This document shows positions 46,376 through 56,317 of a stretch of 64,000 nt of DNA, piece after piece. A model generated the notes under the pieces. It was not told the DNA's origin, did no database searches, and worked only from the letters and a program-made list of their open reading frames with translations. Origin of the DNA: Isosphaeraceae bacterium (GTDB lineage: Bacteria > Planctomycetota > Planctomycetia > Isosphaerales > Isosphaeraceae); contig BPJS01000001.1 of assembly GCA_026004735.1 (NCBI GenBank), forward strand, positions 2,739,641-2,803,640, in the 5' to 3' direction. A program made the translations under genes and the position numbers. How positions within the stretch are numbered: the stretch's first letter is position 1; each line of letters begins with the position of its first letter.

Positions 46376-47869
46376 TCAAGGTTCCTTGTCGGCTGCGTCG
46401 TCTTCGATCAGGTTGCGTCCTTCTTCGCTGACGGCCTTGCCGGCGACATCGAGAGCATGCCCGACGTCGTCCTGTTGAACTGAGGGGCGTTGGCTTGCCG
46501 CTGCCAGAGCGGCGCGGGCGTCGGCGGCGCGAGCTTGGTCTTCGGACTCTTCGCTGTGTCGCGTGGCGGTTTCGGAACGCCGGCGGACTGCTGGAGCATC
46601 GACGATTCGGATTGTCAGCTCTCCGGCCGCCGGCCGGGTGCCCAGGGCCTGCAGAGCCACCCGCGCGGCCAGTTTGGCGTCGCTGAGGAGCTTGGCATCG
46701 TCGATTCCCTGGGAAGGGCGCCAGAACGAGGCTCGCAGCCGCACACCCTCAGGCTCGATGGCCTCGACCAGCACCCGGGGCGGCGGCGATTCGTCAATCG
46801 CCTCGTGGGTCCGCAACCGTTCGGCAATGGCTTCGGAGACCGCGGCAACCGACGCCTCCCACGGCACAATCACATCGAACGCCGAGCGGACGCTGCTCGA
46901 CGCGGTGCGGTTGACTATCGTCGATTTGAACACGATGGCGTTGGGGATCCGCACCTGCGCTCCCTCGATCGTCACCAGCACCGTGGCCCGCGTGTTCAGC
47001 GATTTGACGACGCCGGCGAATCCGGCCACCTCCACCACGTCGCCCACCCGGAACGGACGCCGCACGCCGAGCATGATCGAGGCGATGAAATTCTCCACGA
47101 TATCGCGGAAGGCAAACCCGACGGCCAGAGCTACCACACCGGCCAGGCCCAGGAATGAGAGCACCGCCTCGGTCATCCCGATCACGTTCAAGGCCGTCAG
47201 AATGCCCGCCCCGACCATTCCGGCCGCCAGGACCGACTTCAGCACCGAGCGGAGCAGCGGGTTCGATGTCACCGGTGTCAGCAGCACTTCGCCGTACTGC
47301 CCGAAGAGGCGGGCCAGCAGGACCGTCGCCGCGACGATCCCCAGCGCCAGGACCGTTAAGAGCCAGCGGCGGGAGACCAGATCCCACCACTCGCCCAACT
47401 TCTTGAGCGCGAAGTCCTGTGCCGTCAAAACTTGTGCGTCGGTTCGGGTCCGATTCAGGACGAGGTTGACGCCCTCGACCCGTCGGACGAAATCGCGGAG
47501 GCGATCGCGGACCTCAGCGTCAGCGACGTGTCCGGTCAGCGTGACGACGCCGTCCTCGACCTCCACTTCGATCCGCCGGACCCCGGGATAGCGGGGCAAC
47601 AACCGCTCGAGCTTGGACCGTACCGATGCGTCGCTCACCCCGGAATGGACCGGGATTGGTCCGGCCGACTCGGCGGCGGTTGCCTCCGGGTTGTCCTCGG
47701 TGGGCGCGATCAAGACCGCGGGTGGTGAACCGGCCGGATCGGCCGCGGTTTCCGGCTGCGCCGTGCCGGGAACCTCGGGTACCTGTGCACCGGCCTGGCC
47801 CAGCCGCAGACTGGCGACCAGAATCGCCCAAACCATCGTACGCCCAAGCCGACCTCGCACGATCGACAT
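46376..47869 (-). CDS. MscS-family mechanosensitive channel with N-terminal BON domain
   Basis: The start is ATG 47869, at a signal peptide (MSIVRGRLGRTMVWAILVASLRLGQAGAQ) and behind GGCAGGA; the frame upstream is open but antisense to another gene's start region. Of 497 residues, about 75-140 form a BON domain (VRSKLERLLPRYPGVRRIEVEVEDGVVTLTGHV). Three membrane segments follow, the last being the MscS pore helix (VLSFLGLAGVVALAVGFAFRDIVENFIAS) and then the beta-domain RRPFRVGDVVEVAGFAGVVKSLNTRATVL ... IPNAIVFKSTIVN. A charged, helical tail ends the protein. It should release solutes on membrane tension; BON may bind envelope lipid or polymer. Confidence 0.92.
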   Translation of the reverse strand: MSIVRGRLGRTMVWAILVASLRLGQAGAQVPEVPGTAQPETAADPAGSPPAVLIAPTEDNPEATAAESAGPIPVHSGVSDASVRSKLERLLPRYPGVRRIEVEVEDGVVTLTGHVADAEVRDRLRDFVRRVEGVNLVLNRTRTDAQVLTAQDFALKKLGEWWDLVSRRWLLTVLALGIVAATVLLARLFGQYGEVLLTPVTSNPLLRSVLKSVLAAGMVGAGILTALNVIGMTEAVLSFLGLAGVVALAVGFAFRDIVENFIASIMLGVRRPFRVGDVVEVAGFAGVVKSLNTRATVLVTIEGAQVRIPNAIVFKSTIVNRTASSSVRSAFDVIVPWEASVAAVSEAIAERLRTHEAIDESPPPRVLVEAIEPEGVRLRASFWRPSQGIDDAKLLSDAKLAARVALQALGTRPAAGELTIRIVDAPAVRRRSETATRHSEESEDQARAADARAALAAASQRPSVQQDDVGHALDVAGKAVSEEGRNLIEDDAADKEP

Positions 47870-48070
47870 TCCTGCCAGCCTCGTACCAGGGATCTTCGGC
47901 CCAGAGACCGGGAAATCCGCCGCGCGGCGGGGGCCTCTCGGCAACGCCGACGGGTTCTGATTGAGGCTCTGGACCATTGCACCCATCCCGTCAGTTGGCC
48001 CAAGATCATAATCGGCTCGGTCTGCCGCCCTGCCCGATGGTGACACGCGTTCAACTCTGTTTTCGCTGCC

Positions 48071-48925
48071 GTGACCGCGTTGATACAGCCTGTCTGTTCC
48101 GGTCTTGCTCTGGCCACTGAGATCCGGGAGACGGTGCCCGCCCCCGGTGCGCTGGCGATCTGGTGGCTGGGCCAGAGCGGATTTGTCATCAAAAGCCGAT
48201 TGGGCACCCTGGTCATCGATCCGTATCTTTCGGACACCCTGACGCTCAAATACGCACAGACGGACCGACCCCATGAGCGGATGACGGCGATCCCGATTGC
48301 GCCGTCCGAGTTGACGGGCGTCGATCTGGTGCTTGCCAGCCATAAACACACCGACCATATGGACCCCGGCACGCTGGTTCCCCTGATGGGGGCCAATCCC
48401 CAGGCCGAGCTGGGGGTGCCTGAATCGCTGATACACCACGCTGAGAAAATGGGACTACCGGCGCGGCGGCTCTTTGGGCTCGATGAGGGCTGGACCTACC
48501 AGCGCGCCGGCTTTACGGTGCGGGCGGTTCCCGCGGCCCACGAATCGGTTGATCGGGACCAGGTCGGCCGGCTGCTTTACCTGGGTTTTATCATCGAAGC
48601 CGACGATCGGCGGTTGTACCATAGCGGGGATACCGTCGTGTACGACGGCCTGATCGAAAGCCTCGGCCCGGAACCGTTCGACGTCCTGTTTCTGCCGATC
48701 AACGGGCGCGATCCAGCGCGGGGCGTTCCGGGGAACATGACGGCCGCCGAGGCGGTCGAGCTGGCCTCTGTCGTCCGGCCTCGGTTCGTCGTACCCCATC
48801 ACTTCGACATGTTCACGTTCAACACCGTGGCGGCCTCGGTCTTCGAGGCCGAAGCGCGCCGCCTGCCCCCGGGTGTCTCGGCCCGGGTTTTGGCCTGCGG
48901 CGCGCGCTGGGAGATCCATCCGTGA
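48071..48925 (+). CDS. Metallo-beta-lactamase-fold hydrolase (UlaG-like)
   Basis: The 284-residue protein starts at GTG 48071 (no obvious ribosome site). It has WWLGQSGFVIKSRLGTLVIDPYL, the metal motif HKHTDHMD (HxHxDH), AAHESVD, LYHSGDTVVYDGL and VVPHHFDMFTFN. The order resembles UlaG, the L-ascorbate-6-phosphate lactonase, which lies in a sugar operon. It overlaps the next gene (xylulokinase) by GTGA, so a sugar-acid lactonase role is plausible. Confidence 0.86.
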   Translation: MTALIQPVCSGLALATEIRETVPAPGALAIWWLGQSGFVIKSRLGTLVIDPYLSDTLTLKYAQTDRPHERMTAIPIAPSELTGVDLVLASHKHTDHMDPGTLVPLMGANPQAELGVPESLIHHAEKMGLPARRLFGLDEGWTYQRAGFTVRAVPAAHESVDRDQVGRLLYLGFIIEADDRRLYHSGDTVVYDGLIESLGPEPFDVLFLPINGRDPARGVPGNMTAAEAVELASVVRPRFVVPHHFDMFTFNTVAASVFEAEARRLPPGVSARVLACGARWEIHP

Positions 48926-50457
48926 GCGTCACGCTCGGCATCGACGTCGGCACTTCGGGCACCAAGACGATCGCAGTCGACGCCTCGGGCAAAATTCTGG
49001 CTTCGGCCTCGGCCGAATACCCGTGCGACTACCCCCGGCCGGGCTGGTCAGAGCAGGATCCCGACCTCTGGTGGAGCGCCACCGTCGCTACGATCCGTGA
49101 CGTACTGGCCCAAGCCCACCTCAAACCGTCCGAGATCGCCGGCATTGGCCTGAGCGGCCAGATGCACGGATCGGTCCTGCTCGATGCCGACGGCCACGTC
49201 CTGCGCCCGGCTCTGCTCTGGAACGATCAGCGCACCGCCGCTGAATGTGCCGAAATCGAGGAACGGGCCGGCGGCCGCGCTGCCCTAACCCGGCTGGTCG
49301 GCAACCGGGCCTTGACCGGATTCACCGCGCCGAAGCTGCTCTGGGTCCGCCGCCACGAACCCAAAATCTGGGAAAAGGTCCGCCAGGTCCTCTTGCCCAA
49401 GGACTATATTCGATACCGCCTTAGCGGCACCTACGCCACCGAGGTTTCCGATGCCTCGGGCACGCTGTTGCTCGATGTCGCCAACCGCCGCTGGAGCGAC
49501 GAACTTCTGACCCGCCTGGAGCTAGACAGCGCCCTGCTGCCCCCGTGCCATGAAAGCCCGGAGGTCTCGGCCGCGGTCAGCGAGATCGGCTCCGAGGCCA
49601 CGGGGCTGGTCCGCGGAACGCCGATCGTCGGCGGCGGCGGCGATCAGCCCGCCGGCGCGGTCGGCAACGGGATTGTTCGATCGGGCGTCGTTTCGGCCAC
49701 CATGGGCACCTCTGGCGTCGTCTTCGCCCATACCCCCGAACCGGGCTACGACCCCGAAGGCCGCCTCCAGCGCGGCTGCCACGCGGTCCCCGGCGCCTGG
49801 CATGTCATGGGGGTCGTGCTCTCGGCCGGTGGTAGCTTCCGTTGGGTCCGCGACGAACTCGGCGACGTCGAGGTCGAGGCCGCTCCCGCCCGCGGCGTCG
49901 ACCCCTACGAACTGCTCTGCGACGAGGCAGCGCTGGCCAAGCCGGGTTGCGAGGGCCTGTTCTTCCTCCCTTATCTGACCGGCGAGCGCACTCCCCACTT
50001 CGACCCGAACGCCCGCGGCGGCTGGATCGGCCTGACGGTCCGCCACACCCGCGCCGACTTGATCCGCTCGGTCCTCGAAGGTGTCAGCTTCGCGATGCGC
50101 GACAGCCTGGAGCTGATCCGGGCCATGGGTGTCGAGCCCGACCAGATCCGCGCCTCGGGGGGTGGTGCGCGAAGCCCCCTCTGGCGCCAGATCCAAGCCG
50201 ACGTCTACGGCCGCGATCTCGTGACGATCAATGCGGCCGAAGGCCCCGCCTTCGGAGCCGCGATCCTGGCCCTCGTCGGAACCGGTGCCTACGCGACCGT
50301 TCCGGAGGCCTGCGACGCGATGATCCAGGTCGTCAGCCAGACCGCCTGCCATCCCGCAAACCGCGCGATCTACGACCGCGCGTACCCCGTCTACCACCAG
50401 CTCTACCAGGCCCTCCAGACCAGTTTTGGACAGATCGCCTCGCTCACGGCTCATTGA
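48922..50457 (+). CDS. xylB: Xylulokinase (FGGY carbohydrate kinase family)
   Basis: The 511-residue kinase starts at GTG 48922 inside the preceding stop. The FGGY ATP-binding motifs are LGIDVGTSGTKTIAVD, GIGLSGQMHGSVLLD, LLWNDQRTAAEC, and in the C-terminal half GGGGDQPAGAVGNGIV, GVSFAMRDSLELI and RASGGGARSPLWRQIQADVYG. The GLSGQMHG segment is characteristic of xylulokinases, which phosphorylate D-xylulose to enter the pentose phosphate pathway; other FGGY substrates remain possible. Catalytic Asp lies in the N-terminal WNDQR region. Confidence 0.92.
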   Translation: MSVTLGIDVGTSGTKTIAVDASGKILASASAEYPCDYPRPGWSEQDPDLWWSATVATIRDVLAQAHLKPSEIAGIGLSGQMHGSVLLDADGHVLRPALLWNDQRTAAECAEIEERAGGRAALTRLVGNRALTGFTAPKLLWVRRHEPKIWEKVRQVLLPKDYIRYRLSGTYATEVSDASGTLLLDVANRRWSDELLTRLELDSALLPPCHESPEVSAAVSEIGSEATGLVRGTPIVGGGGDQPAGAVGNGIVRSGVVSATMGTSGVVFAHTPEPGYDPEGRLQRGCHAVPGAWHVMGVVLSAGGSFRWVRDELGDVEVEAAPARGVDPYELLCDEAALAKPGCEGLFFLPYLTGERTPHFDPNARGGWIGLTVRHTRADLIRSVLEGVSFAMRDSLELIRAMGVEPDQIRASGGGARSPLWRQIQADVYGRDLVTINAAEGPAFGAAILALVGTGAYATVPEACDAMIQVVSQTACHPANRAIYDRAYPVYHQLYQALQTSFGQIASLTAH

Positions 50458-50687
50458 CTCCCCACACAGCCAGCCGAGCCGTCGCCGCCCAGCCTCCGGG
50501 AGGCTCCCGCACACCTATTCGCCGCCAGCGGTGGCCGCCGAGGCTGGCTGCGTCCGTCCGGCCAACGGTTGCTGGCGGCGTGTGCCTGCGAGGTTCGGAT
50601 CGCTCGATCGCCGATGTCTCCGTCTCCCTGGTGGGCGGCCCGATTTGTTTCCGTCGCAGCGGTTTGGGTTCGGCGGACGAGTCTGAA

Positions 50688-51533
50688 ATGGTCTTGATGC
50701 CGATGAACAACCCACCCGTTTGCATCGTCGATGCCTTCACCGACCGACCCTTTACCGGCAACCCGGCGGCCGTGGTGCGGTTGGATGCCCCCACGAAAAC
50801 CGACTGGATGCAGGCGGTCGCCGCCGAGATGAATCTTTCGGAGACCGCGTTCCTGACGCCCGCGGCCGACGATCGTTTCCGATGGGGCCTTCGCTGGTTT
50901 ACGCCGACGGTTGAGGTCGACCTATGCGGTCATGCCACGCTTGCCGCCGCCCACGTTCTCTGGACCGAGGACGGCATCAGCCCGGATCTGCCCCTGCGGT
51001 TCGAGACCCGGTCCGGCACGCTGACCGCCCATCGTGAGCCGTGCGGCACCATCTGGCTGGACTTCCCCGCGCTTGGGCCCGAGGTTGCCGAACCGCCCTC
51101 GGGATTGCTCGACGCCTTGGGGCTTGAGGCCAGCGCAGTCCGCACCACGGCGCGTAGCCGTTTCGACTGGCTGGTCGAGGTTGAGACCGCGGCCGACCTG
51201 TTCAGGCTTCAGCCGAACCCGACTACCCTGGCCCAGATCGAAACCCGGGGCGTGATCGTCACGGCTCGCTCCAGCGGGTCGGAGGCGCCTGAGGATGCCG
51301 ACTTTCTCTGCCGCTTCTTCGCCCCCCGGGCGGGCGTTCCGGAGGACCCAGTCACCGGCTCGGCGCACTGCGTTCTGGCCCCGTTCTGGGCCGAGCGGCT
51401 CGGCAAGCGCTGCCTGCGTGGATACCAGGCGTCGCGGCGTGGAGGAGTCGTTCAAACCCGACTCGACGCCGACCGCGTCCATATCGGCGGCCGGGCCGTC
51501 ACGGTGGTTCGCGGCCTGCTGGTTTTCGCATAA
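50688..51533 (+). CDS. PhzF family isomerase
   Basis: The start can be ATG 50688, 50697 or 50703; the first gives 281 residues. VCIVDAFTDRPFTGNPAAVVRLDAP is the PhzF start, with the active-site Glu in MNLSETAFL (equivalent to Glu45). LRWFTPTVEVDLCGHATLAAAHVLW and AGVPEDPVTGSAHCVLAPFWAERLGK are strongly conserved in the family (diaminopimelate-epimerase-like fold). Phenazine genes are absent, so this is one of many PhzF-like enzymes of unknown substrate. A 230-bp gap precedes it. Confidence 0.92.
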   Translation: MVLMPMNNPPVCIVDAFTDRPFTGNPAAVVRLDAPTKTDWMQAVAAEMNLSETAFLTPAADDRFRWGLRWFTPTVEVDLCGHATLAAAHVLWTEDGISPDLPLRFETRSGTLTAHREPCGTIWLDFPALGPEVAEPPSGLLDALGLEASAVRTTARSRFDWLVEVETAADLFRLQPNPTTLAQIETRGVIVTARSSGSEAPEDADFLCRFFAPRAGVPEDPVTGSAHCVLAPFWAERLGKRCLRGYQASRRGGVVQTRLDADRVHIGGRAVTVVRGLLVFA

Positions 51534-51586
51534 TCTCGGCGCATCGTTGACCACCTTGTCTGGCCCGGACGTGGGAACCCGCGATT

Positions 51587-53617
51587 TTGGAAGACTCCGC
51601 CGGCACCTCGACCGTCCCTGACCTCGGCCGACGCCGCGTGCTCGGGCTGGCAACCGCCATTCTGGTGCTCCATTACGTCTTGGCGGCCGCGAGCCTGCTC
51701 CGCGAAAACGCCACCGTCGACGAAGTGGCGCACATTCCGGCGGGGATTTCCTACTGGCAGAAGGGGACCTTCAAGCTCTACCACCACAATCCGCCCCTGG
51801 CACGGATGGTGGCTGCGCTGCCGGTGCTGGCGATGCGACCCGAGACGGCGGCCGCCTATCAGTCGCGCGCGGCTTGGGGGCTGGAATATCCGGCCCAAGG
51901 CACCTTTGCGCAACTCTTCCTGGCACTCAACGCCGATCGCTACTTCGAGCTGCTCCAGGCCGCGCGATTGATTCAGCCGCTCTGGTCGGTGGTCGGCGGC
52001 GTGGTGGTCTTTGCCTGGTCGCGCCGCCTCTGGGGCGACCGTGGGGCGGTGCTCAGCCTGACCCTCTGGGCCTTCTGCCCCAACATCCTCGCCCACGCCC
52101 GCCTGGCGACGACCGACATCCCCGCCGCGGCCACCAGCGCCGCCGCAACGTACCTGTTCTGGCGCTACCTGGCTCGGCCCACCTGGCCGCGGGCGCTGGG
52201 GGCTGGGCTGGTTCTGGGCTTAGCCCAACTGACCAAATTCAGCGCTCTGATCCTCTATGGCCTGTGGCCGTTGATCTGGCTGGCGGACCGCCTGCTCAGC
52301 CGGGACCGCCTCGCGCGGCTTGGCTGTCTGCCCCGTGAGCTGGCTCAGGGGGCGGCGATGGTCGCGCTGAGCGTCCTGGTGATCGACGTCGGCTACGGCT
52401 TCGAGGGAGTCGGGACACCGATCGGGGAGTTTGACTTCGCCAGCCGGTCGTTCCTGACCCGCGACGGCGAGGACCCGCGGTGGCGGACGCGCCCCAGCGG
52501 CAATCCGCTGCTCGACGTCTCGTGGAAGCACCGGGTCAACCGGTTTCGCGGCACCTGGCTGGGCGGCTTGCCGTCGCCACTGCCCCGCCACTACCTGCTT
52601 GGCTTCGACGACCAGAAGATCGAGGCCGACGGCATCCCGCTCCAGTGGCTCGACCCGACCGCCGACCCCAGCGAGATGACCGGCTATCCGGTCTACCTGG
52701 ACGGCGTCCTCCGCCGCACGGGCTGGCGCGATTATTACCTGAAGACGCTGCTCTACAAGCTCCCCGAAGGCACCTGGGCCTTGCTTGCCCTGGCCCTGGT
52801 GGCCGCGCTGACGTGTCGCCAAGCCCGTGCGGCGGCCCGCGACGAGCTTGCGTTGCTCGTGCCACCGGCCGCGATCTTCCTGGCGATGACGTTTCTGACC
52901 GATATCAACATCGGCCTTCGCTACGTCTTGCCGATTTTCCCCTTCCTTTTTATCGCGTGCGGACGGTTGAGCGTTTGGGCCGAGTCGGTCCCGGGCCGGG
53001 CGCGACTGGCCGCCTGGTCGGCGATTGGACTGCCGCTGGCAGCGACCCTGCTTTCGACTCTGGCGATCCACCCTCACTACCTGGCCTATTTCAACCTGGC
53101 CAGCGGGGGTCCAGCGCGTGGTTCGGAGCATCTGATCGACAGCAACCTCGACTGGGGCCAGGACCTCGTCGGCCTCCGCGAGTGGCTCCGCCGCGAGGCG
53201 CCCGACGAACCGGTGGGGCTGGCCTATTTCGGTCAGATTCCGCCGTCGCTGTTCGCCGTTCGGGGCGACGGTTTCGAGTGGTTTTTGCCGCCGGTGCTTT
53301 CGGGCCGTGTCCGGCCGATGGCGGCGGCCGGTCAACCCCGGGTGGGGCCGGCGCCTCGTCTGAAACCGGGGTTGTACGCGATCAGCGCCTCGCTGGTGCG
53401 CGGCTTGCCCTGGCGGCTGCATGACCCGATCGCGCTGGATGCCGACCCGGTCGGGTGGCTGCTTCCGAGCTGGAACCTCGGCGAAGACGCCCTGGGCTAC
53501 TTTCGCGAGCTAAGGCCGGTCGGCCACGTTGGCTACTCGATCTTTCTCTATCGGGTCACGTCGGAGCAGGCGGCGGCGCTCAACGCGCGGTACTGGCCCG
53601 GGCCGCCCGCCTCCTGA
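51587..53617 (+). CDS. Membrane glycosyltransferase, PMT/GT39-like
   Basis: The 676-residue protein starts at TTG 51587; a GTG 51 bases further is an alternative. The first membrane helix (VLGLATAILVLHYVLAAASLL) is followed by the acidic loop motif NATVDEVAHIPAGISYW (D-E). Many hydrophobic helices follow (ARLIQPLWSVVGGVVVFAWSRRLWG, LALVAALTC, LVPPAAIFLAMTFLTDINIGLRYVLPIFPFLFIACG). The segment IHPHYLAYFNLASGGPARG-x-EHLIDSNLDWGQDL is typical of PMT-superfamily proteins with a C-terminal domain of about 150 residues. Polyprenyl-phosphate sugar is the expected donor; acceptor unknown. Confidence 0.85.
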   Translation: MEDSAGTSTVPDLGRRRVLGLATAILVLHYVLAAASLLRENATVDEVAHIPAGISYWQKGTFKLYHHNPPLARMVAALPVLAMRPETAAAYQSRAAWGLEYPAQGTFAQLFLALNADRYFELLQAARLIQPLWSVVGGVVVFAWSRRLWGDRGAVLSLTLWAFCPNILAHARLATTDIPAAATSAAATYLFWRYLARPTWPRALGAGLVLGLAQLTKFSALILYGLWPLIWLADRLLSRDRLARLGCLPRELAQGAAMVALSVLVIDVGYGFEGVGTPIGEFDFASRSFLTRDGEDPRWRTRPSGNPLLDVSWKHRVNRFRGTWLGGLPSPLPRHYLLGFDDQKIEADGIPLQWLDPTADPSEMTGYPVYLDGVLRRTGWRDYYLKTLLYKLPEGTWALLALALVAALTCRQARAAARDELALLVPPAAIFLAMTFLTDINIGLRYVLPIFPFLFIACGRLSVWAESVPGRARLAAWSAIGLPLAATLLSTLAIHPHYLAYFNLASGGPARGSEHLIDSNLDWGQDLVGLREWLRREAPDEPVGLAYFGQIPPSLFAVRGDGFEWFLPPVLSGRVRPMAAAGQPRVGPAPRLKPGLYAISASLVRGLPWRLHDPIALDADPVGWLLPSWNLGEDALGYFRELRPVGHVGYSIFLYRVTSEQAAALNARYWPGPPAS

Positions 53618-53783
53618 CCGATCCGCGCCGCGCGTTCGGCTCGACCGGCAGAGTCTGTGGCCGCTCCGCGCTTGCGTCCTCTGGAATGACGACTTACAAC
53701 GGATCGCGTGCCGGTCGCCGCCGTCGTCAGGCGTTCTGCCGTCCGGCCCTCTCCCAGCGACCAACTCGGAGCTTCTGACGCTG

Positions 53784-55025
53784 ATGGCCAAGATCAAGGC
53801 GAGCCTCGAATCCGCCGCCCGCGCCGCACTCGATGCTGGCGAGGGTATCCTCCGCCTGGCGCCGACCTGGGTCCCCCGCTCGTTCCTGATGCCCGGCGGC
53901 CGACTCAAACTCGCGCGCGAGGATCTGTACGCCCTGGGGACGCATCGGGGCGGTATCGACGAACGCTGGTTCGCCTCCACCACACCTGCGGCCAACGAAG
54001 GCGCCCCGCCCGACGAAGGCCTCAGCTACATCGTCCACGAAGGCAAGCGCGCCCTGACCCTCCGCGACGCCATCTCCGCCTTCGGACCCGAGATGATCGG
54101 CGAGACGATGTACGCCACCTACAAGAAGTGGCCCGTCTACTCCAAGTTTTTCGACAACCTCGGCCCAATCCCCCACCATATGCATCAAAACCAGGAGCAG
54201 GCCCGCAAGGTCGGCCAGGAAGGCAAGCCCGAGAGCTACTATTTCCCGCCCCAACTGAACTGGACCGGCAACAACTTCCCCTACACGTTTTTCGGACTGG
54301 AGCCGGGCACCACTAAGGAAGACCTTCGCCGTTGTCTGGAACGCTGGGACCAGGGTGATAACGGAATCCTCGACCTTTCGAAGGCCTACCGCCTCAAGCC
54401 GGGCACCGGCTGGCTGGTGCCGCCCTGCGTGCTCCACGCCCCTGGATCACTGGTGACCTACGAGCCGCAATGGGGCTCGGACGTCTTCGGCATGTATCAG
54501 TCGATGGTCGAGGGCCGCCGCGTCCCCTGGGAGCTGTTGGTCAAGGACGTCCCCGAGAAATACCACCACGACCTCGACTACATCATCGACCAGCTCGACT
54601 GGGAAAAGAACGTCGACGAACATTTCAAGGCCCACAATTACTTGGAACCGATCGTCCGCTCCGGCGGGCCTGGCGAGGGTTACGTCGACCGCTGGATCGT
54701 CTACGGCACCGTCAACGGGCAGCAGCTCTTCAGCGCCTGCGAGCTGACGGTCGAACCGGGCCATACGGTCACGATCAAGGACCCCGGCGCGTACGGTCTC
54801 GTCGTCGTCCAGGGCTGCGGCACGATCGGCAAGCTGGCCGTCGACAGCCCGAACTTCATCCGCTTTGGCGAAATCACCCAGGACGAAGTGTTCGTCACCG
54901 CCAAAAAGGCGGCATCCGGAGTTCGCTTCAAGAATACCGGCACCGAGCCGTTTGTCAGCCTCCGCTACTTCGGGCCGGATGTTCACAAGAATCTTCCCAA
55001 CGTCGGCGACCACGCCCGCCGCTGA
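53784..55025 (+). CDS. Cupin-type phosphomannose isomerase-like protein
   Basis: From ATG 53784 the product is 413 residues. It has LGPIPHHMHQNQEQARKVGQEGKPESYYFPPQ, which resembles the metal-site region of class I mannose-6-phosphate isomerases (His-x-His and Glu). LKPGTGWLVPPCVLHAPGSLVTYE (second cupin strand) and a C-terminal cupin half (GQQLFSACELTVEPGHTVTIKD, YGLVVVQGCGTIG) also fit. It is distinctly longer than a standard cupin. Location among isomerases and a xylulokinase supports sugar-phosphate isomerisation. Substrate not assignable. Confidence 0.75.
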   Translation: MAKIKASLESAARAALDAGEGILRLAPTWVPRSFLMPGGRLKLAREDLYALGTHRGGIDERWFASTTPAANEGAPPDEGLSYIVHEGKRALTLRDAISAFGPEMIGETMYATYKKWPVYSKFFDNLGPIPHHMHQNQEQARKVGQEGKPESYYFPPQLNWTGNNFPYTFFGLEPGTTKEDLRRCLERWDQGDNGILDLSKAYRLKPGTGWLVPPCVLHAPGSLVTYEPQWGSDVFGMYQSMVEGRRVPWELLVKDVPEKYHHDLDYIIDQLDWEKNVDEHFKAHNYLEPIVRSGGPGEGYVDRWIVYGTVNGQQLFSACELTVEPGHTVTIKDPGAYGLVVVQGCGTIGKLAVDSPNFIRFGEITQDEVFVTAKKAASGVRFKNTGTEPFVSLRYFGPDVHKNLPNVGDHARR

Positions 55026-55033
55026 GATCCCCG

Positions 55034-55092
55034 CGTAGGGTGGGCCTGGCCCACCATCGTCTCTCCCCCCGGTGGGCCTGGCCCATCCTACG
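55034..55092. repeat. REP/BIME-like palindromic repeat pair
   Basis: Two GTGGGCC-T-GGCCCA(C/T) palindromes (about 55040-55055 and 55072-55086) face each other around a CT-rich spacer. The outer ends are inverted: GTAGGGTGGGCC at the left and GGCCCATCCTAC at the right. The element fills the gap between two genes. The pattern is typical of short dispersed palindromes that occur many times in a genome; copy number cannot be seen here. Confidence 0.6.
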
Positions 55093-55104
55093 AGGAATCG
55101 ACCC

Positions 55105-56151
55105 ATGACCGCTCATCCCCACACCTTTCCCAAGCTGCACAACGCGATGTGGCCCGGATTGGTCGGCAAAGGCTCGCCGGGCGCGGAGCCGACCATCGAC
55201 CTCGACACCATGCTCGACCTGACCGCCGCCGCCGAGGTCGACGGCATCCGGTTCGACGGCGTCGATCTGTTCCTCTACAAACCCCATATCGACATCGACA
55301 TCAGCGACGACGACCTGAAGGCGACGGCCGATAAGATCCAGGCGCGCGGTTTCGTCGTCGGCTCGGTCGTCGCCCCGGTCTGGTTCGACGGATCCGCGAT
55401 GGGTACGGATGAGCAAAAGGCCAATTTTCTGAACGCCATCCGCAAGGCGTGCCGGATCGGGCAGAAACTCCGCGAGTGGGGAGTTCGGCCCTACGGTGTT
55501 GTCCGCATCGACAGCGCCTGCTCCCCGGCCGACTGGGCCCAGGATCCGGCTGGCAACCAGGCGGCGATCGCGGCGACGTTCAAGCAGGCCGCGGCCATCG
55601 CGCGCGACCACGGCGAACGGCTCGCCGCCGAGGGCGAGATTTGCTGGGGCGGCATGCACTCCTGGCGCAAGATGATCGATCTGCTTGAGCGCGTCGGCGA
55701 ACCTCAGACCGTAGGCTTCCAAGCCGACATGGCCCATACCCTGCTCTACACCCTCGGCGAGAACGCCCCCGAAGACCGGATCCTGCCCGAGGGTTACGAC
55801 TGGAAGGACAGGTCCGTCCTCGACGCCGCGCTCAAGACCCTGACCGACGCCCTGCGCCCCTGGACCATCGACTTCCACGTCGCCCAGAACGATGCCACCG
55901 TCTTCGGCTCCGGCACCCACGACCATACCGGCCGGCACTGCCTGGCGACCGACCCGAACGGCAAGCTGGACATTCCCTACCATGCCGGCTTTTGGTTGCG
56001 CGACGCCGACGGCCGCCTCACTAAGGCGTTCGCCCATATCTGCTGGGACGGCTGCATGTTCCCCAACGCCGTCATGCTCAATCCCCAGACCTGGAACGAC
56101 ATCCTTCGGGTCATGATCGCCGTTCGGGACGCCCACGGCTGGACCGCCTAA
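55105..56151 (+). CDS. Sugar isomerase/epimerase-family TIM barrel (xylose isomerase-like)
   Basis: ATG 55105 follows CGAGGAA by 8 nt; product 348 residues. [18 protein letters not shown] and [33 protein letters not shown] open a barrel. [39 protein letters not shown] (Glu and His), [16 protein letters not shown] (Asp, His) and [25 protein letters not shown] carry candidate metal ligands. The fold matches the xylose-isomerase-like barrel of sugar phosphate isomerases, though the exact family is not one I can name. It lies between the M6P-isomerase-like gene and a Gfo/Idh/MocA gene. Confidence 0.8.
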   Translation: MTAHPHTFPKLHNAMWPGLVGKGSPGAEPTIDLDTMLDLTAAAEVDGIRFDGVDLFLYKPHIDIDISDDDLKATADKIQARGFVVGSVVAPVWFDGSAMGTDEQKANFLNAIRKACRIGQKLREWGVRPYGVVRIDSACSPADWAQDPAGNQAAIAATFKQAAAIARDHGERLAAEGEICWGGMHSWRKMIDLLERVGEPQTVGFQADMAHTLLYTLGENAPEDRILPEGYDWKDRSVLDAALKTLTDALRPWTIDFHVAQNDATVFGSGTHDHTGRHCLATDPNGKLDIPYHAGFWLRDADGRLTKAFAHICWDGCMFPNAVMLNPQTWNDILRVMIAVRDAHGWTA

Positions 56152-56317
56152 AACGCGCGCCCGATTCAGCCCAGACCCGAAAACCGCCCCGTCTCCTGAA
56201 ACGACTGCCCCCCCCTGCACCGGCCCCAGGATTTCGACTTAGCCTGAGCCTGGCCGGACTTGACTCGAGTGAGCGGATCGCGACGCCTCGCTTCCCGTTC
56301 TTTTCAGGAACCAAACC

